Source: Parcubacteria group bacterium Gr01-1014_17 (GTDB lineage Bacteria; Patescibacteriota; Minisyncoccia; Phycocordibacterales; UBA10002). From it: a DNA stretch of 52,042 nucleotides. Where the stretch lies: positions 1 through 52,042 of the forward strand of contig VMFZ01000002.1 of NCBI GenBank assembly GCA_007376285.1, read 5' to 3'. Positions within the stretch are counted from its first letter, which is position 1. The number at the start of each line of letters is the position of its first letter. A program made the translations under genes and the position numbers. The notes under the pieces were generated by a model that saw only the letters and a list, made by a program, of their open reading frames with translations, did no database searches and was not told the DNA's origin. Shown here in pieces: positions 8,168-18,900 of this stretch.

Positions 8168-9355
8168 TCAGTTGCCAAATACTTCTTGAAGTTTTGCGCG
8201 TGTTTTTGGCCCAAGATTCCCGTATCCAGCATCCCCAGAGCGGGCAACGCCATATTTCACCTGAAACTTCTGAATCGCCTTTGTGGTCAGAGAACCGAAA
8301 TACGAGGTCTCATTTCCAGGCGAACCAACCCCCGATTCCATAATGCGCGTGTCGGGGTCAGTATTAAGCAGTTGCTGGAGGCGCTTTACATCAGTACTGT
8401 TTGCCCCGATAGAAAGCGTTCTGGTAAATACCGCTGACACCGCTCCAGCCGTAGGAGTTGGAGTTGGAGTTGGAGTTGGAACAGGTGCCGCTTGTTCCAT
8501 TATTGAGGGAACGACACTCGCTATTTCTAACAACTTCGCCCGCGTTTTCGCGCCGACCAGCCCATATCCTGTCGTGTCTGGAGTCCCGGACGAAACAATG
8601 CCGTATTTTACTTGAAACTTCTGTACTGCTTTCTCTGTCAGTTTTCCGAAGCGGTTCGTCTCATATCCGGGAGAGCCATCTCCGCTTACAGCAATCGTAA
8701 TTCCAATTTTATTCAGAAGTTGCTGGAGTACTTTAACATCATTATTCGTGGCTCCAGAACGAAGCGCTTTAGAACTTGTGAATACAGGAGAAACGAGGGG
8801 CGCAACCGCTTGTGCGGGAAGTGCAGGCGGTACAACCACTGCGGGGATATTCACAACCGGTATTTTAATATTTTGCGCTACCGTAGATGGCGGTGTGGGG
8901 TTAATGAGTCCAGCCGGTGTGCTTCCGCCTCCGCCAGAAGAAGATGACGATGAACTAGGAACCGTGGCGCTGGTGGCGCTACTACCGCAAGCAGATGACT
9001 GTGGCGTAACGGTAATAATCGTTTCACTGCTGTCGGAAGAAGAAAACTTCAATATAGACGACGAACTACCGCATTCGTTGGTTGTAATGTATTGAACTGG
9101 AGCACTCGTCGTGAGTTGTTTTTTGTCAGTAGAGGTTACTTGAATAGACGAACCAGAACGGAGAGTAAAAAAGAAACGGTCGGAATTAACAGTAATGGAC
9201 TCTACCACAGCACTCGAACCCGACACACTTAAGTTAATACCTCCAGCAGTTATCACCACATCGGTAGTAAGCGTCACATCATCAAATACTGCAAAGCTTA
9301 TTGTTGGTGCAATGATAAGTAGCGCAAAGAGCAGTGTAAATAAGAATTTGTACAT
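8168..9355 (-). CDS. secreted protein with two peptidoglycan-binding (PG_binding_1-like) domains
   Basis: NDVKVLQQLLNKIG...FGKLTEKAVQKFQVKYGI...GAKTRAKL, occurring twice; signal peptide. Confidence 0.85.
   Translation of the reverse strand: MYKFLFTLLFALLIIAPTISFAVFDDVTLTTDVVITAGGINLSVSGSSAVVESITVNSDRFFFTLRSGSSIQVTSTDKKQLTTSAPVQYITTNECGSSSSILKFSSSDSSETIITVTPQSSACGSSATSATVPSSSSSSSGGGGSTPAGLINPTPPSTVAQNIKIPVVNIPAVVVPPALPAQAVAPLVSPVFTSSKALRSGATNNDVKVLQQLLNKIGITIAVSGDGSPGYETNRFGKLTEKAVQKFQVKYGIVSSGTPDTTGYGLVGAKTRAKLLEIASVVPSIMEQAAPVPTPTPTPTPTAGAVSAVFTRTLSIGANSTDVKRLQQLLNTDPDTRIMESGVGSPGNETSYFGSLTTKAIQKFQVKYGVARSGDAGYGNLGPKTRAKLQEVFGN
8454..8480. repeat. (GGAGTT)n hexanucleotide repeat encoding a Pro-Thr linker
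   Basis: ggagttggagttggagttggagttgga; protein PTPTPTPTPT. Confidence 0.9.
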
Positions 9356-9379
9356 AAATGACCCATAGTTTGCAAGAAG

Positions 9380-10585
9380 CTACTTAATCGCCATCCACGA
9401 GACACTCGTAGAGATTGGATCTAAACCTCCACCAAATGCACCGCTGGTAGAGGCATGACCACTGTTATACACCGCAATACTGATAGCGTCATCTGCTGTA
9501 GAAGATGCGCTTACAAGAGAAAGACCGTATTCAAGTTGAGTGGCAGTTATAAATATTCTTTCAGGATTTGTTCCGGCTGTTGTCCTTCCCGTCACACCGG
9601 TTGCCCCTGTGCAACTGACAATTAATGTGGAGCTCGCTTGAATAAAACCTGGATCTAAGGTACAGGCACCAAAACGAATTTGACTCACTGGTGAGCCGTT
9701 AATTCCGAGAATGGCTCCTGCGCTAGAGGTAGTTGTGCCTGTGACGCCAAGACGCACAAACGGAGATGATGATGCGATGCCGACACGCCCATCGTTTCCG
9801 TCAACCATAAGAAACGGAGTGGTGGTTCCCGCGTCGCTGACCGCGAAAATGGGGGTAGAGGCACCGACAGTCCCGCCCACCGCTTCAAATGAAACAAGGG
9901 CCCACGGGGAAGTTGTTCCCACGCCAATCCTGCCACCGGCGTCTATCACAAACGGAGTTGTATCATTCGCACTGTCCTCTGCAAAGAAAGTGTAATTGCT
10001 TCCCGCGTTGGAAAGAAGGAACGCTGTAGCAGAACTATTGCTTGAGGTAGCAACCGATAACGAAGCACCCGGGGTGGAGGTACCGACGCCAAGATTGCCG
10101 CCAATCGTGTAATATATGCCACCGCCGCCAAATACGGAAAGTGGATGCAACGGAGAGGTCGTGCCTACCCCAACATTACCAGATGCATCAATCACAAATG
10201 GGGTGCCGTCATTGGCGCTGTCTTCCGCGTAAAAAGCATAGTTGGAACCAAGGTTTGAGAGGAGGAGCGCGGTCTGAGTTGCCGCAGTACCAGTTGCAAT
10301 CGCGAACGCCGCACCGGGAGTGGTAGTTCCTATACCGATACCGAAGCCACCGCTTATGGTTGAAGTTGCCGTACCGTTACCAAGATTAATGTCATTGCCG
10401 TATATATTGAGATCAGCAGCCAGATGCCCGATTCCGGTAACGGTTAAGGTACCGCCCGTATTAATGTTAGTGCTGATAGTTGTTGCGGCATTGACTGCAG
10501 TTACCACAAAAAGTACGACAAAAACAACCGAAAAAACAACAGAGAACGGACCCCTACTTAAGAGAAGCGTGCGAAATTTCAACAT
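9380..10585 (-). CDS. tail-fibre/endosialidase-like repeat surface protein
   Basis: repeats LLSNxGSNYxFxAEDSANDxTPFVIDAxGxxGVGTTSP. Confidence 0.65.
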   Translation of the reverse strand: MLKFRTLLLSRGPFSVVFSVVFVVLFVVTAVNAATTISTNINTGGTLTVTGIGHLAADLNIYGNDINLGNGTATSTISGGFGIGIGTTTPGAAFAIATGTAATQTALLLSNLGSNYAFYAEDSANDGTPFVIDASGNVGVGTTSPLHPLSVFGGGGIYYTIGGNLGVGTSTPGASLSVATSSNSSATAFLLSNAGSNYTFFAEDSANDTTPFVIDAGGRIGVGTTSPWALVSFEAVGGTVGASTPIFAVSDAGTTTPFLMVDGNDGRVGIASSSPFVRLGVTGTTTSSAGAILGINGSPVSQIRFGACTLDPGFIQASSTLIVSCTGATGVTGRTTAGTNPERIFITATQLEYGLSLVSASSTADDAISIAVYNSGHASTSGAFGGGLDPISTSVSWMAIK

Positions 10586-10711
10586 ATAATTTTATAAATA
10601 AAGTTAGACCTTCCTAATACCAGACCATAATTTTACATACTGTTTCAAATTATACCGCACTATCTAAAAAATAAAGAAAGTGGGGTGTGGATAACTTCTG
10701 GTTTTTACAAT

Positions 10712-12766
10712 TTATTGTTCCTCTTCAATTTTCTTTCTGATATATTCTGCTTTTTCGTACTGCCCCACTCTCTCATACGAATCCGCAAGCCGGTTGTCTA
10801 AAAACATTGTTTCCCCAAAGATTTTCTTCATATACGCGTCGGCTTCAACATATTTGCGCGCGTACACGAGTGAAATAGCATATAACCGTTTGGATTCTAT
10901 GTCCTCGCCGTCGGGTAAGATGTCCGCGGCTTGTTTAAAGATTGTCACCGCTTTATCAAACTTTCCCATATTCAGAAAACTGGTTCCCCATTCATAAAGC
11001 GAGGGTTGTTTGTTCGGTGAAAGGGCTACTGCTTTTTCCAAAAACGGTACAGCGGCGGCATACTGCCGATAGGTGTTGAGCACCGTACCAAGCCGCAAAA
11101 GATATCGCGGGTCGCCGGGCGATTCTGCAATCTGCTGCGATAACTCTTGCGTAACTAATGAGACAATTTTAGCGCGCGATTCATCTTTAAGCGGTACACT
11201 AGAAACATCAACGGCAAATTGTGCGAGCATTTCGCGTGCTTCGGTGGTCGCAAATGTGTTGAGCGAGATGGCGCGGGTAAAATATCCGAGCCGCTCATCC
11301 AGATTGGGAGAGGGGCTCCGAAGCCCAAGATTAATGGCGTGCGCCGCAACGGCGGGTTTTGCGATGGTGAAATAAAAAATAATACTGGCTATAGCACAAA
11401 CCAAGAAAATAAAAAACATCCTCCGATTTTCGGAAGCTCCCCCTTTCAAGGGGGGTTGGGGGGATGTGATTGTGTATTCCGCGAAGCGTTTTTTTGACTC
11501 TGCATACGCCAAAAACGAGAAGAAAATTATTGACGATGTAACTGTATCAAAAGAAAAGATATTAAACGCGGCATATCCTGCAAACATTCCGGAAAGTGCG
11601 ACTTTTTCCCACGAGGAAAAAGCGGCAACGCGGCGACTCCAGACCGCGCGCGCGAGCCCAACCCAAAGCGCGAGGTACGCAAGCAAACCAATACCACCCG
11701 CCTGCACAAGCCAATCAAGATAAGTGTTGTGTGCGCGGTCAAACCATTGTTCCCGCCCATACAAGCGCGGGTCGTAATATTTCACAAAAACAGAGCGATA
11801 CCCTTCGGGACCCCAACCGAACAGCGAACGCTCTTTCGCCCCTTGAAGCGCAATCTTCCATGACAAAAACCGCGCTTCTGCATCTTGTCCGGTGAGTGAA
11901 ATAGAAAGAAGGCGGCCAAGCAATGGATGAGCCGTGGCAGAGGGAATCTGGCGCAAAGCAAAAAATAACCCAACAAAGAGCGCGAGCCCCGCGAGCGCTG
12001 CAATGCTAAACCGCTTTATACTCACACTTTCTTTACAAAGCAAAAATGCCGCGCTTCCGGATACAAAAAGCGCTACGGGAAGCGCGACAAACGCGCTTCT
12101 TGTTCCCGAAGCAAGTGCGAGAAAAACAAACAATGCGGAGCAGGTGGTATACATGAGACGCCGTCGCCGCACCATCTCACCTGAAGCGAGAAAGAGCCCG
12201 AGCCCAGCCGAAAGCAGCATATAAGCGGCAAAAAATGAAGGGTTACCGACGGTTGCATCAATACGCAACACTCCTTGGTGTGTAGGAAGAACACTCACAA
12301 GTTGAAGAAGTGCAATGACGGACACGATGATAGCCGTCCCGATGAAGGTGTTAAAAAAAATCTTCCAAGATTTTTCGTCTAATAAATGGGACGCAGAAAA
12401 GAAAAACGCTGCAAGAAAAAGCGCGCCCACTAATCCGTCCATCCGTTCAAGCGTTGACCAAAATGCCAAAGACGGATATGGCGCGAGCATGGTTGCACTA
12501 CCAATCAAAATTATAAATACAGACATCGCCCATACCAAAAACGAGGAACGCGGCCGAAAGCGCTCGGGCGACTGAACCCATAGCAAAATCCAGCACGCCA
12601 ATGCCATGAGTGCGAGTGCTCGAAAAAAGAAATTCCTACCGCTCGTATAGGGAAACAAAAAACCTAGGTACACCGCGAGCGGAGTAAGCGGAATCAAAAA
12701 CAGAACGCTGACACCAACACGCCGCGTCAACCAAGTCATAGTATTATGATGTGCGAAACCCAGCAT
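10712..12766 (-). CDS. O-antigen ligase/polymerase-like membrane protein with C-terminal TPRs (paralog 1)
   Basis: multi-TM; GWGPEGYRSVFVKYYDPRLYGREQWFDRAHNTYLDWLVQAGGIGLLAYL; TPR tail. Confidence 0.85.
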   Translation of the reverse strand: MLGFAHHNTMTWLTRRVGVSVLFLIPLTPLAVYLGFLFPYTSGRNFFFRALALMALACWILLWVQSPERFRPRSSFLVWAMSVFIILIGSATMLAPYPSLAFWSTLERMDGLVGALFLAAFFFSASHLLDEKSWKIFFNTFIGTAIIVSVIALLQLVSVLPTHQGVLRIDATVGNPSFFAAYMLLSAGLGLFLASGEMVRRRRLMYTTCSALFVFLALASGTRSAFVALPVALFVSGSAAFLLCKESVSIKRFSIAALAGLALFVGLFFALRQIPSATAHPLLGRLLSISLTGQDAEARFLSWKIALQGAKERSLFGWGPEGYRSVFVKYYDPRLYGREQWFDRAHNTYLDWLVQAGGIGLLAYLALWVGLARAVWSRRVAAFSSWEKVALSGMFAGYAAFNIFSFDTVTSSIIFFSFLAYAESKKRFAEYTITSPQPPLKGGASENRRMFFIFLVCAIASIIFYFTIAKPAVAAHAINLGLRSPSPNLDERLGYFTRAISLNTFATTEAREMLAQFAVDVSSVPLKDESRAKIVSLVTQELSQQIAESPGDPRYLLRLGTVLNTYRQYAAAVPFLEKAVALSPNKQPSLYEWGTSFLNMGKFDKAVTIFKQAADILPDGEDIESKRLYAISLVYARKYVEADAYMKKIFGETMFLDNRLADSYERVGQYEKAEYIRKKIEEEQ
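11416..11467. repeat. Dispersed element, ACATCC...GGATGT ends, in-frame in O-antigen ligase paralog 1
   Basis: ACATCCTCCGATTTTCGGAAGCTCCCCCTTTCAAGGGGGGTTGGGGGGATGT; 33-bp block near-identical to 43118-43150 (opposite strand). Confidence 0.8.
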
Positions 12767-12771
12767 AAGAG

Positions 12772-14997
12772 CTATCTTTTTCTTCTCAATACACCGTTCG
12801 ACGATTGAATGATCTTTATCATACTGTCGGCATCGACTGCGTATTGAGGACTCTTTTTTAGACCTTCTTGTATTTCTTTTATTGCCATTTCTTCAGGATA
12901 TCCGGCGAAAAATAGCGCACCTCCGTAACGGATTTGTGCAAGACCATTATTCGGCTCTATTTTTAATAAGTTACGATATGTGTTAATTAACTCTTCGTCT
13001 TTACCTGCTTCAGTGTATGCCCGAATAATTCGTTCATCAACGACATAGGGGTCAGGGAACAATGGTGGAATTAACACTTTTTTAACTTCAGCTGTATTAC
13101 CGTTGTAGATAAGCCCAACTGCATAAATAATAGCGGCCTCGCGATTTTCCATATTCAACTCGTAGGCGGTTTTGAAGTACGGAACCGCTTCTTGCGCTCT
13201 TCCCACATTCAACCGATTGCCTCCAATTTGGAACAAAAGCGCTTGTTTGTGCGGTGACTGCGCAATGGCGGTCTGCCAATAGGGAAACGCTTGTTTATAC
13301 AACTTAAACGCATCAAGTAGTGACGCCAAAAGCGTGTAGTAGCGCGCATCCGCGGGGCGTTTCTTTATTTCCTTATCAATCTCGCTCGCCGCAACATTCA
13401 GAAACTCCTGCTTCACGGCAACGGGGACTTGTGAAAGTGGTGCTACCGCGGCGGTGACTTGCGCAAGTTGTTCACGAATTTCTGCGTTTGCAAAAGTATT
13501 CAATGCAAGCGCGCGGCGAAACAACGCAAGATTTTCCGAAGGACCTCCTTGGTGTGCGTGAAGCGCTTGCAAAAGCAAGGTACCGGCATACGCGGGACGC
13601 GCATTGAACCAGTACAAAGAAAATGAGAGCACCGCAATAATGGCCGGCGCGCAGGCGCGCGCGACGGCACTCTTTGATGCAAATACGCGCGAGTGAAAGA
13701 GGGGCGCAACTCCTTCCGTTGCACGCGAATAGACATACGCGAGCAACATAAAAAACAAAAAATAACTGGTACCGTTATCAAACACAAACACATTGTTCAC
13801 GGCGTATGCTGTTCCAAAGCCCGCAAAAAGCGCGCGCTCTGCGAAGTCGAAAAGCGGACGACCGCGCGGAGCTTTGGCGCGAAGTATAATTCGTGCGGCA
13901 AAAAACCAGAGCGCAAGATAACCAAAAATTCCAAAAATCCCCCCAGCAATCATCCAGTCAAGATAGGTATTGTGTGCACGGTCAAACCACGCTTCGCGGT
14001 GATACAAACGCGGGTCGTAGTGCTTGTTGAACACAAAATTAAACCCTTCTTGCCCCCAACCAAACAGCGGCCGCTCTGTAAATCCTTTCCACGAAATCTG
14101 CCATATCACAAAACGCGCTTGCGCGTCATCGTTCATTGGAGACGCGGAAAGAATACGACCGAATATCGGATGGTTGCGTAAGTAAGATACTTCCCGTGCC
14201 GTAAAGAATCCGCCGACGGCAAGAAGCGCAAGCACGCATCCCACCATGCCCACGCGCCGAAAGCGAGAAGAGACGCCGCGCGAAAATGCGATGAGCATGG
14301 ACCCTGCGACAAAACCGACAAATAACCCCAGGATTGCGCCGCGCGTTGCGGAAAGAAACACGAGCACCACATTGCCGAGCGCAATCGCCGAAAAACCACC
14401 GACCCACCATGCGTTCTTACCCGCCGTACGCGCATGGTATGCGGTAAGAAGAGCAAAAAAGAGGTGGAACAGCGCATACACGCCAAGGTATATCGCATTG
14501 CCGAAGGTCGCGTCTACACGCACGCCGCCCTGATTTATGTTCAGTACGCCGAAAAATTGAAGCAAAGAATAACCAATTATGAGTACATTTACGCAAAGCG
14601 ACGCGAGCACGAATGTGCGCCATTCTTTTGCGCGAAACATTGCGCCAGCGACGACAAAGTAGAGCGCGAAATGCGCGACGCCTATAAGCCCCTCCATTCG
14701 TTCAAAATTGGACCAGAAACTTTTGTACGGGTCCTCGGCAAGCAGTGTAGATACGCCGAGTGTTACAACAAAAAATAAAACACTCCACAAAAGAGCCGAG
14801 CGGCGCGGGCGATATTCCGGATTTCGGAATGAGAGGATGAGCCACGCGGCGAATGCAATTTCTGCGAGAATCCGAAACGCGAAATTTTTACCGCTAATAA
14901 AAGGGAAAAAAAGCGAATTGGAAACAAAAAGCGGCACAAACACCGCGGCAATAAGTGCGCCTAGAACCGTCCATCGTAATGCTTTATTAAAAGTCAT
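12772..14997 (-). CDS. O-antigen ligase/polymerase-like membrane protein with C-terminal TPRs (paralog 2)
   Basis: GWGQEGFNFVFNKHYDPRLYHREAWFDRAHNTYLDWMIAGGIFGIFGYL; TPR tail; tandem paralog of 10712-12766. Confidence 0.85.
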   Translation of the reverse strand: MTFNKALRWTVLGALIAAVFVPLFVSNSLFFPFISGKNFAFRILAEIAFAAWLILSFRNPEYRPRRSALLWSVLFFVVTLGVSTLLAEDPYKSFWSNFERMEGLIGVAHFALYFVVAGAMFRAKEWRTFVLASLCVNVLIIGYSLLQFFGVLNINQGGVRVDATFGNAIYLGVYALFHLFFALLTAYHARTAGKNAWWVGGFSAIALGNVVLVFLSATRGAILGLFVGFVAGSMLIAFSRGVSSRFRRVGMVGCVLALLAVGGFFTAREVSYLRNHPIFGRILSASPMNDDAQARFVIWQISWKGFTERPLFGWGQEGFNFVFNKHYDPRLYHREAWFDRAHNTYLDWMIAGGIFGIFGYLALWFFAARIILRAKAPRGRPLFDFAERALFAGFGTAYAVNNVFVFDNGTSYFLFFMLLAYVYSRATEGVAPLFHSRVFASKSAVARACAPAIIAVLSFSLYWFNARPAYAGTLLLQALHAHQGGPSENLALFRRALALNTFANAEIREQLAQVTAAVAPLSQVPVAVKQEFLNVAASEIDKEIKKRPADARYYTLLASLLDAFKLYKQAFPYWQTAIAQSPHKQALLFQIGGNRLNVGRAQEAVPYFKTAYELNMENREAAIIYAVGLIYNGNTAEVKKVLIPPLFPDPYVVDERIIRAYTEAGKDEELINTYRNLLKIEPNNGLAQIRYGGALFFAGYPEEMAIKEIQEGLKKSPQYAVDADSMIKIIQSSNGVLRRKR

Positions 14998-14998
14998 A

Positions 14999-15814
14999 TT
15001 ATTTCATTTGTGCCCGAGCTTCTGCGCGATACCCAATAAACATATCCACCAGTTTTGCATTTCCCTGCCGTTCCGCCTCGGCAATCGCTCGGTCGTACTG
15101 TGCGACCGATTCTTCAAACCGCTTCAAATCCGCATACCTTCCCGCAAGCACCGCCATAAGGTCAATAGAACCGGTCTCCAGAATACCTTGTTTGAGCGCG
15201 TCTTCCCACGCATTCGTGCCGAGCTTATACGAATAGCGGTAGAGTTCATACAAACCTCGGTGCCATCCTGGTTGCGTCGGGTCCAATGCAATCGCTTTTT
15301 TGTATGCGGTTTCTGATTTTGTAAAATCTTTCAAGTACAGATGATAGAGAGAACCGAGATTGCCTTGAGGCACCGGTTGCGTCGGCCAAAGCGTTGCAAC
15401 ATACAAAAAAGCATCGCGTGACGCTTCATATCTTTCCAATTGCTTCAATGACATACCAGCAGTAAGCCACGCATCGTAGTTTGTTGGATTGTTTTTGAGT
15501 GAATCTTGCGCGTTTGTTAAATTAGAAAGTATCAATTTTTCGTAGTCATTTTTTGCAACAATACCGGCAACCAGCGCATCCAAATTCGGTGCTTGAGGAA
15601 CGGAAACTACTTGCGGTAAGGGGATGGATTGCACTTTATATCCGCCTCCCGATGGGTCGTTGATTGATACTTCTGGTACTGTAGTGGATGCAAGTGTACC
15701 GTTTGATTCTACAATCGGCTCCTGCTGGTTTTTTCCACGCATGATTAAATACTGAACAAAAGCGGCGAAAAATAACACAAAAACGCCTAAGGTAATTTTC
15801 CATTGTATTTTCAT
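14999..15814 (-). CDS. TPR repeat protein, membrane anchored
   Basis: N-terminal TM; TNYDAWLTAGMSLKQLERYEASRDAFLYVATLWP...SETAYKKAIALDPTQPGWHRGLYELYR. Confidence 0.8.
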   Translation of the reverse strand: MKIQWKITLGVFVLFFAAFVQYLIMRGKNQQEPIVESNGTLASTTVPEVSINDPSGGGYKVQSIPLPQVVSVPQAPNLDALVAGIVAKNDYEKLILSNLTNAQDSLKNNPTNYDAWLTAGMSLKQLERYEASRDAFLYVATLWPTQPVPQGNLGSLYHLYLKDFTKSETAYKKAIALDPTQPGWHRGLYELYRYSYKLGTNAWEDALKQGILETGSIDLMAVLAGRYADLKRFEESVAQYDRAIAEAERQGNAKLVDMFIGYRAEARAQMK

Positions 15815-15840
15815 ACCTTTATTTTAACTTTTTTTGCACA

Positions 15841-15872
15841 AAAAAACAACCCCCTTTTGGGGGTTGTTTTTT
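15841..15872. terminator. Bidirectional intrinsic terminator after the S-layer-like gene
   Basis: AAAAAACAACCCCC TTTT GGGGGTTGTTTTTT. Confidence 0.92.
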
Positions 15873-15877
15873 AGACC

Positions 15878-15897
15878 CTCCGACTGAAGCGTCGGAG
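15878..15897. repeat. Short palindrome CTCCGAC-TGAAGC-GTCGGAG next to the terminator
   Basis: same design as CCCCGAC-CGCAAGC-GTCGGGG in rplL. Confidence 0.7.
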
Positions 15898-15916
15898 CAC
15901 AAGTGGTCTATTCCGT

Positions 15917-18900
15917 TTAGAGCGCTTTGTCGCTCAAGGTTTGCGGAGTCAGGTTGCTGGTTGGCAATCCTGCTACGCCATACCCGTTCAAGAAGTCGTT
16001 CGCAAGGGCGCCGGCCGTAATCGTTGTTTGCGTTGTCGTTGAGTACGGACTCCAGATGAAGTTGTCAGCACCCGCCAGTCCTGAGTTCACGAAGAATGTT
16101 GATGTTGCGAGGAATGAACCGTAGGTGGTCAAACTGCCGCTAGTCGGCGTTGAGGTCGCACCCGAGTATTCCGCAATATTAGCATAGAACTTCGTATCAC
16201 CCTGCAACTGTGTCGTTACCGAATAGGTCGTACCTGCTCCAGAGAGTGTCACATCACCGATAACTTCAAAGTACCGTGTGCCGCCCGCTGGAATTTGAAC
16301 CGTCGTAGACGCGTTCCCAGCGGTTTCCGCATAGATTTCAATGTCAGTTGAAGCGCTCGCCCACAAAGTGGGATTCATTGTTTTGTCGGTCGCCATAAGG
16401 GTACCGTCGGTCTGAATTCCGGAAACTATTCCTGTAAAGTCGGGATTAAGGAACGCGCGGACATTGATGTTATCCACCAAGTCGGCAATCACTGTCGCTG
16501 AAGATGTCGCGAACCGGAAAGTCAACTTGTTGATACCGATTGGACCCTTCGGAGAAGCAGTGATGCTGAATCTGTAGAGCGGCTTGTCAGAAGATGCGGT
16601 AAGCGAGGTACCGGTCGGAAGCGAAATATACTTCACCGTTGGTGTTGATTTCACGACGCGGAAGCCCGCTGATGCCGTATCGGAGCTCGTGCCACCGAGC
16701 GTCTTAGTTCCGCTCTGTGAGCCGGTACCAGCAACGCCTCCAAAACCAGTTGAAGCCGCGGATGTCCGAGTCGCCTCAAAGTCAACCGCAAGGAATGCGC
16801 CCGGAGTACCTGGTTGGCTGGTGCCTTGCGCTGCAAGGTCAACTTTGACCGTCAGGTCTTTATAGGCATCTTTGTCAACAATGAACTGAGAGCATCCTGC
16901 GCAAGTACTGACCGTTGTGGACGCCGTATTGTAATACGCGCCGGTCACAAAGGTCGCTTCGCCAACTTTATTCGCGCCGTCCCAGAGCGTCACTTTACCG
17001 CCACCCAAATCAGAGATTGAGCTAGACGCCTTTGCTGTTAACTGGAGCGCGATGTCGTTGATGCGCACCGCTTCGTTCGTTGCGCGAATGCGCAATACGC
17101 TTGCCACATAATCGGTCGTACCAGCCGCGGCAAGGGTATACGACGGGCTGTCTGCGGAGAGCTCAACCGTGAGCGAACCGCTGCTGGTTACCGTAATGGT
17201 CTGTCCGGCATTCGTATTCTCAGTAATCGTTACGGACGAACCGGATACCTTTCCGTTCGCGGTCGGAGATGATGCGTCGTTATAGCCGAACGAGAATGAA
17301 CCTGAGGTAATTGAAGACGGAATGTTGCACTTTGCCGCGAGCGTTAGCACCGTTCCTTTCGGAATCGTAAGCGTTGTGTCAAAGGTAAACGCTTGGCTAT
17401 TAGCATCACCTGCCGGGTCAACAGTGTTGGTTCCAGTTGTGAGCTGTGTTGAACCGTTGTAGAGGTTACAGCTCGTTACATTTGTGGAACCGCTGACCAA
17501 TTCATAGTCAAGTGGAAGTGAGTTCAAAGTCACATCCTCGCCTGAACTGATCGCAGACAACTGAATGTTTGCGAAGGTAAATTGCTGTGCGCCAGCGACA
17601 ATGGTCTGCGCCGACGGGCTTGAAGACACGCTAATCGCCAACGCCGCGGTCTTCACCGTCATGGTGCTTAATGCTACCGACGACGAGGTCATAGACGATG
17701 TTGAAATCGTCTTGCCTGTCACTTGACCGGTCACTGTAGTCCATGCCGTTGATGGCGTAAATGCAACTGCCACCGTGCCGTCTGAACCGAACCCTGAACC
17801 AACTTTTCCTTTCAATGTGTAGACCTTCTTGCCTACACCGTAGAGAATCGTATCACCCAAGGTCAAGGTGCCGGTGTGTCCAACATCTGCCGGACCAGCA
17901 ACCACCGTGCCATTTTCGTCAACGAGCGTTACATTGGTGATTTGCGCGTCGCCTCCAGCAGTCGCGCTACCGGTCGTCGTAAAGGTAAACGCGCTGGACG
18001 CAACCGTAATCGGCTCACCCTTCGTTTCTACAGAAAAACCACCGAGCGGTTGTCCTGCAAGTGTTACGGCAATGTTTGCCGCCGCAACTGATGTGGCATT
18101 CTGAATCGTGAGAGATCCTGTATCAACCGTTACGGTCTTGCCCGCGTACCAAATGGTGCCGCTGGTAAAACCCGTACCTGATGTCGGAGGCGTAATGCCG
18201 TATTTGTAGGTCTCACCCGTAATATAGATATCCGTGGTCTTTTCAATGTTAAACGCAACGGTGCGCCCAGAACCACCTACAATATCTCCCTTTAGGGAGA
18301 TTTCTTTGTTGAGGCCCTTCGCAATCACAATACCGCTTCCAAAGTTTGATGTGTAGTACTTTCCGTCTGAGGAAACTGTGGTTGGGTATGAAGTCCCGTC
18401 AACAATCGTCACGATATTCGCAAGGTCGGATGAACCAGCGGAAGACGCCTGATTCCACCGAATTGAGTGAATGCGTATGTCTTCTTGCGAGCCATCCGTA
18501 ACTTGGATAGCCGAGAATGTGTACCCTGTGATACCAACATTCTTGCTTGCCGCCGCATTCGGGTCAAGCGAACCTCGTTGGTTCGTTACAGAGCCGAGCG
18601 CCAGCGTTGAGTTGATGGTATGCGCCGCGCCGGTAATCGGGAGCGAGCCCGAAACCGCCGCAGAGGTGTTCACCGCAAGCAGTTTAAGGCTTGAGATTTC
18701 GCCCGCGCGCGCATCGTTGTTTGCCGCCATGTTGCCGGCAATCGTGTAGGTTTTTGAGGTGCCGGCTTTTATCGTAAACGCTTCGCCGAGCGTTGCTTGA
18801 TGATTGGAATTAAAGGTCTTGGAAACGCCGATTTGGGTGCCGTCCTCGCCAAGGAGAATGACGCCGCTAAACACTGCGTCACCCGCCAAAGCCGTGTGTT

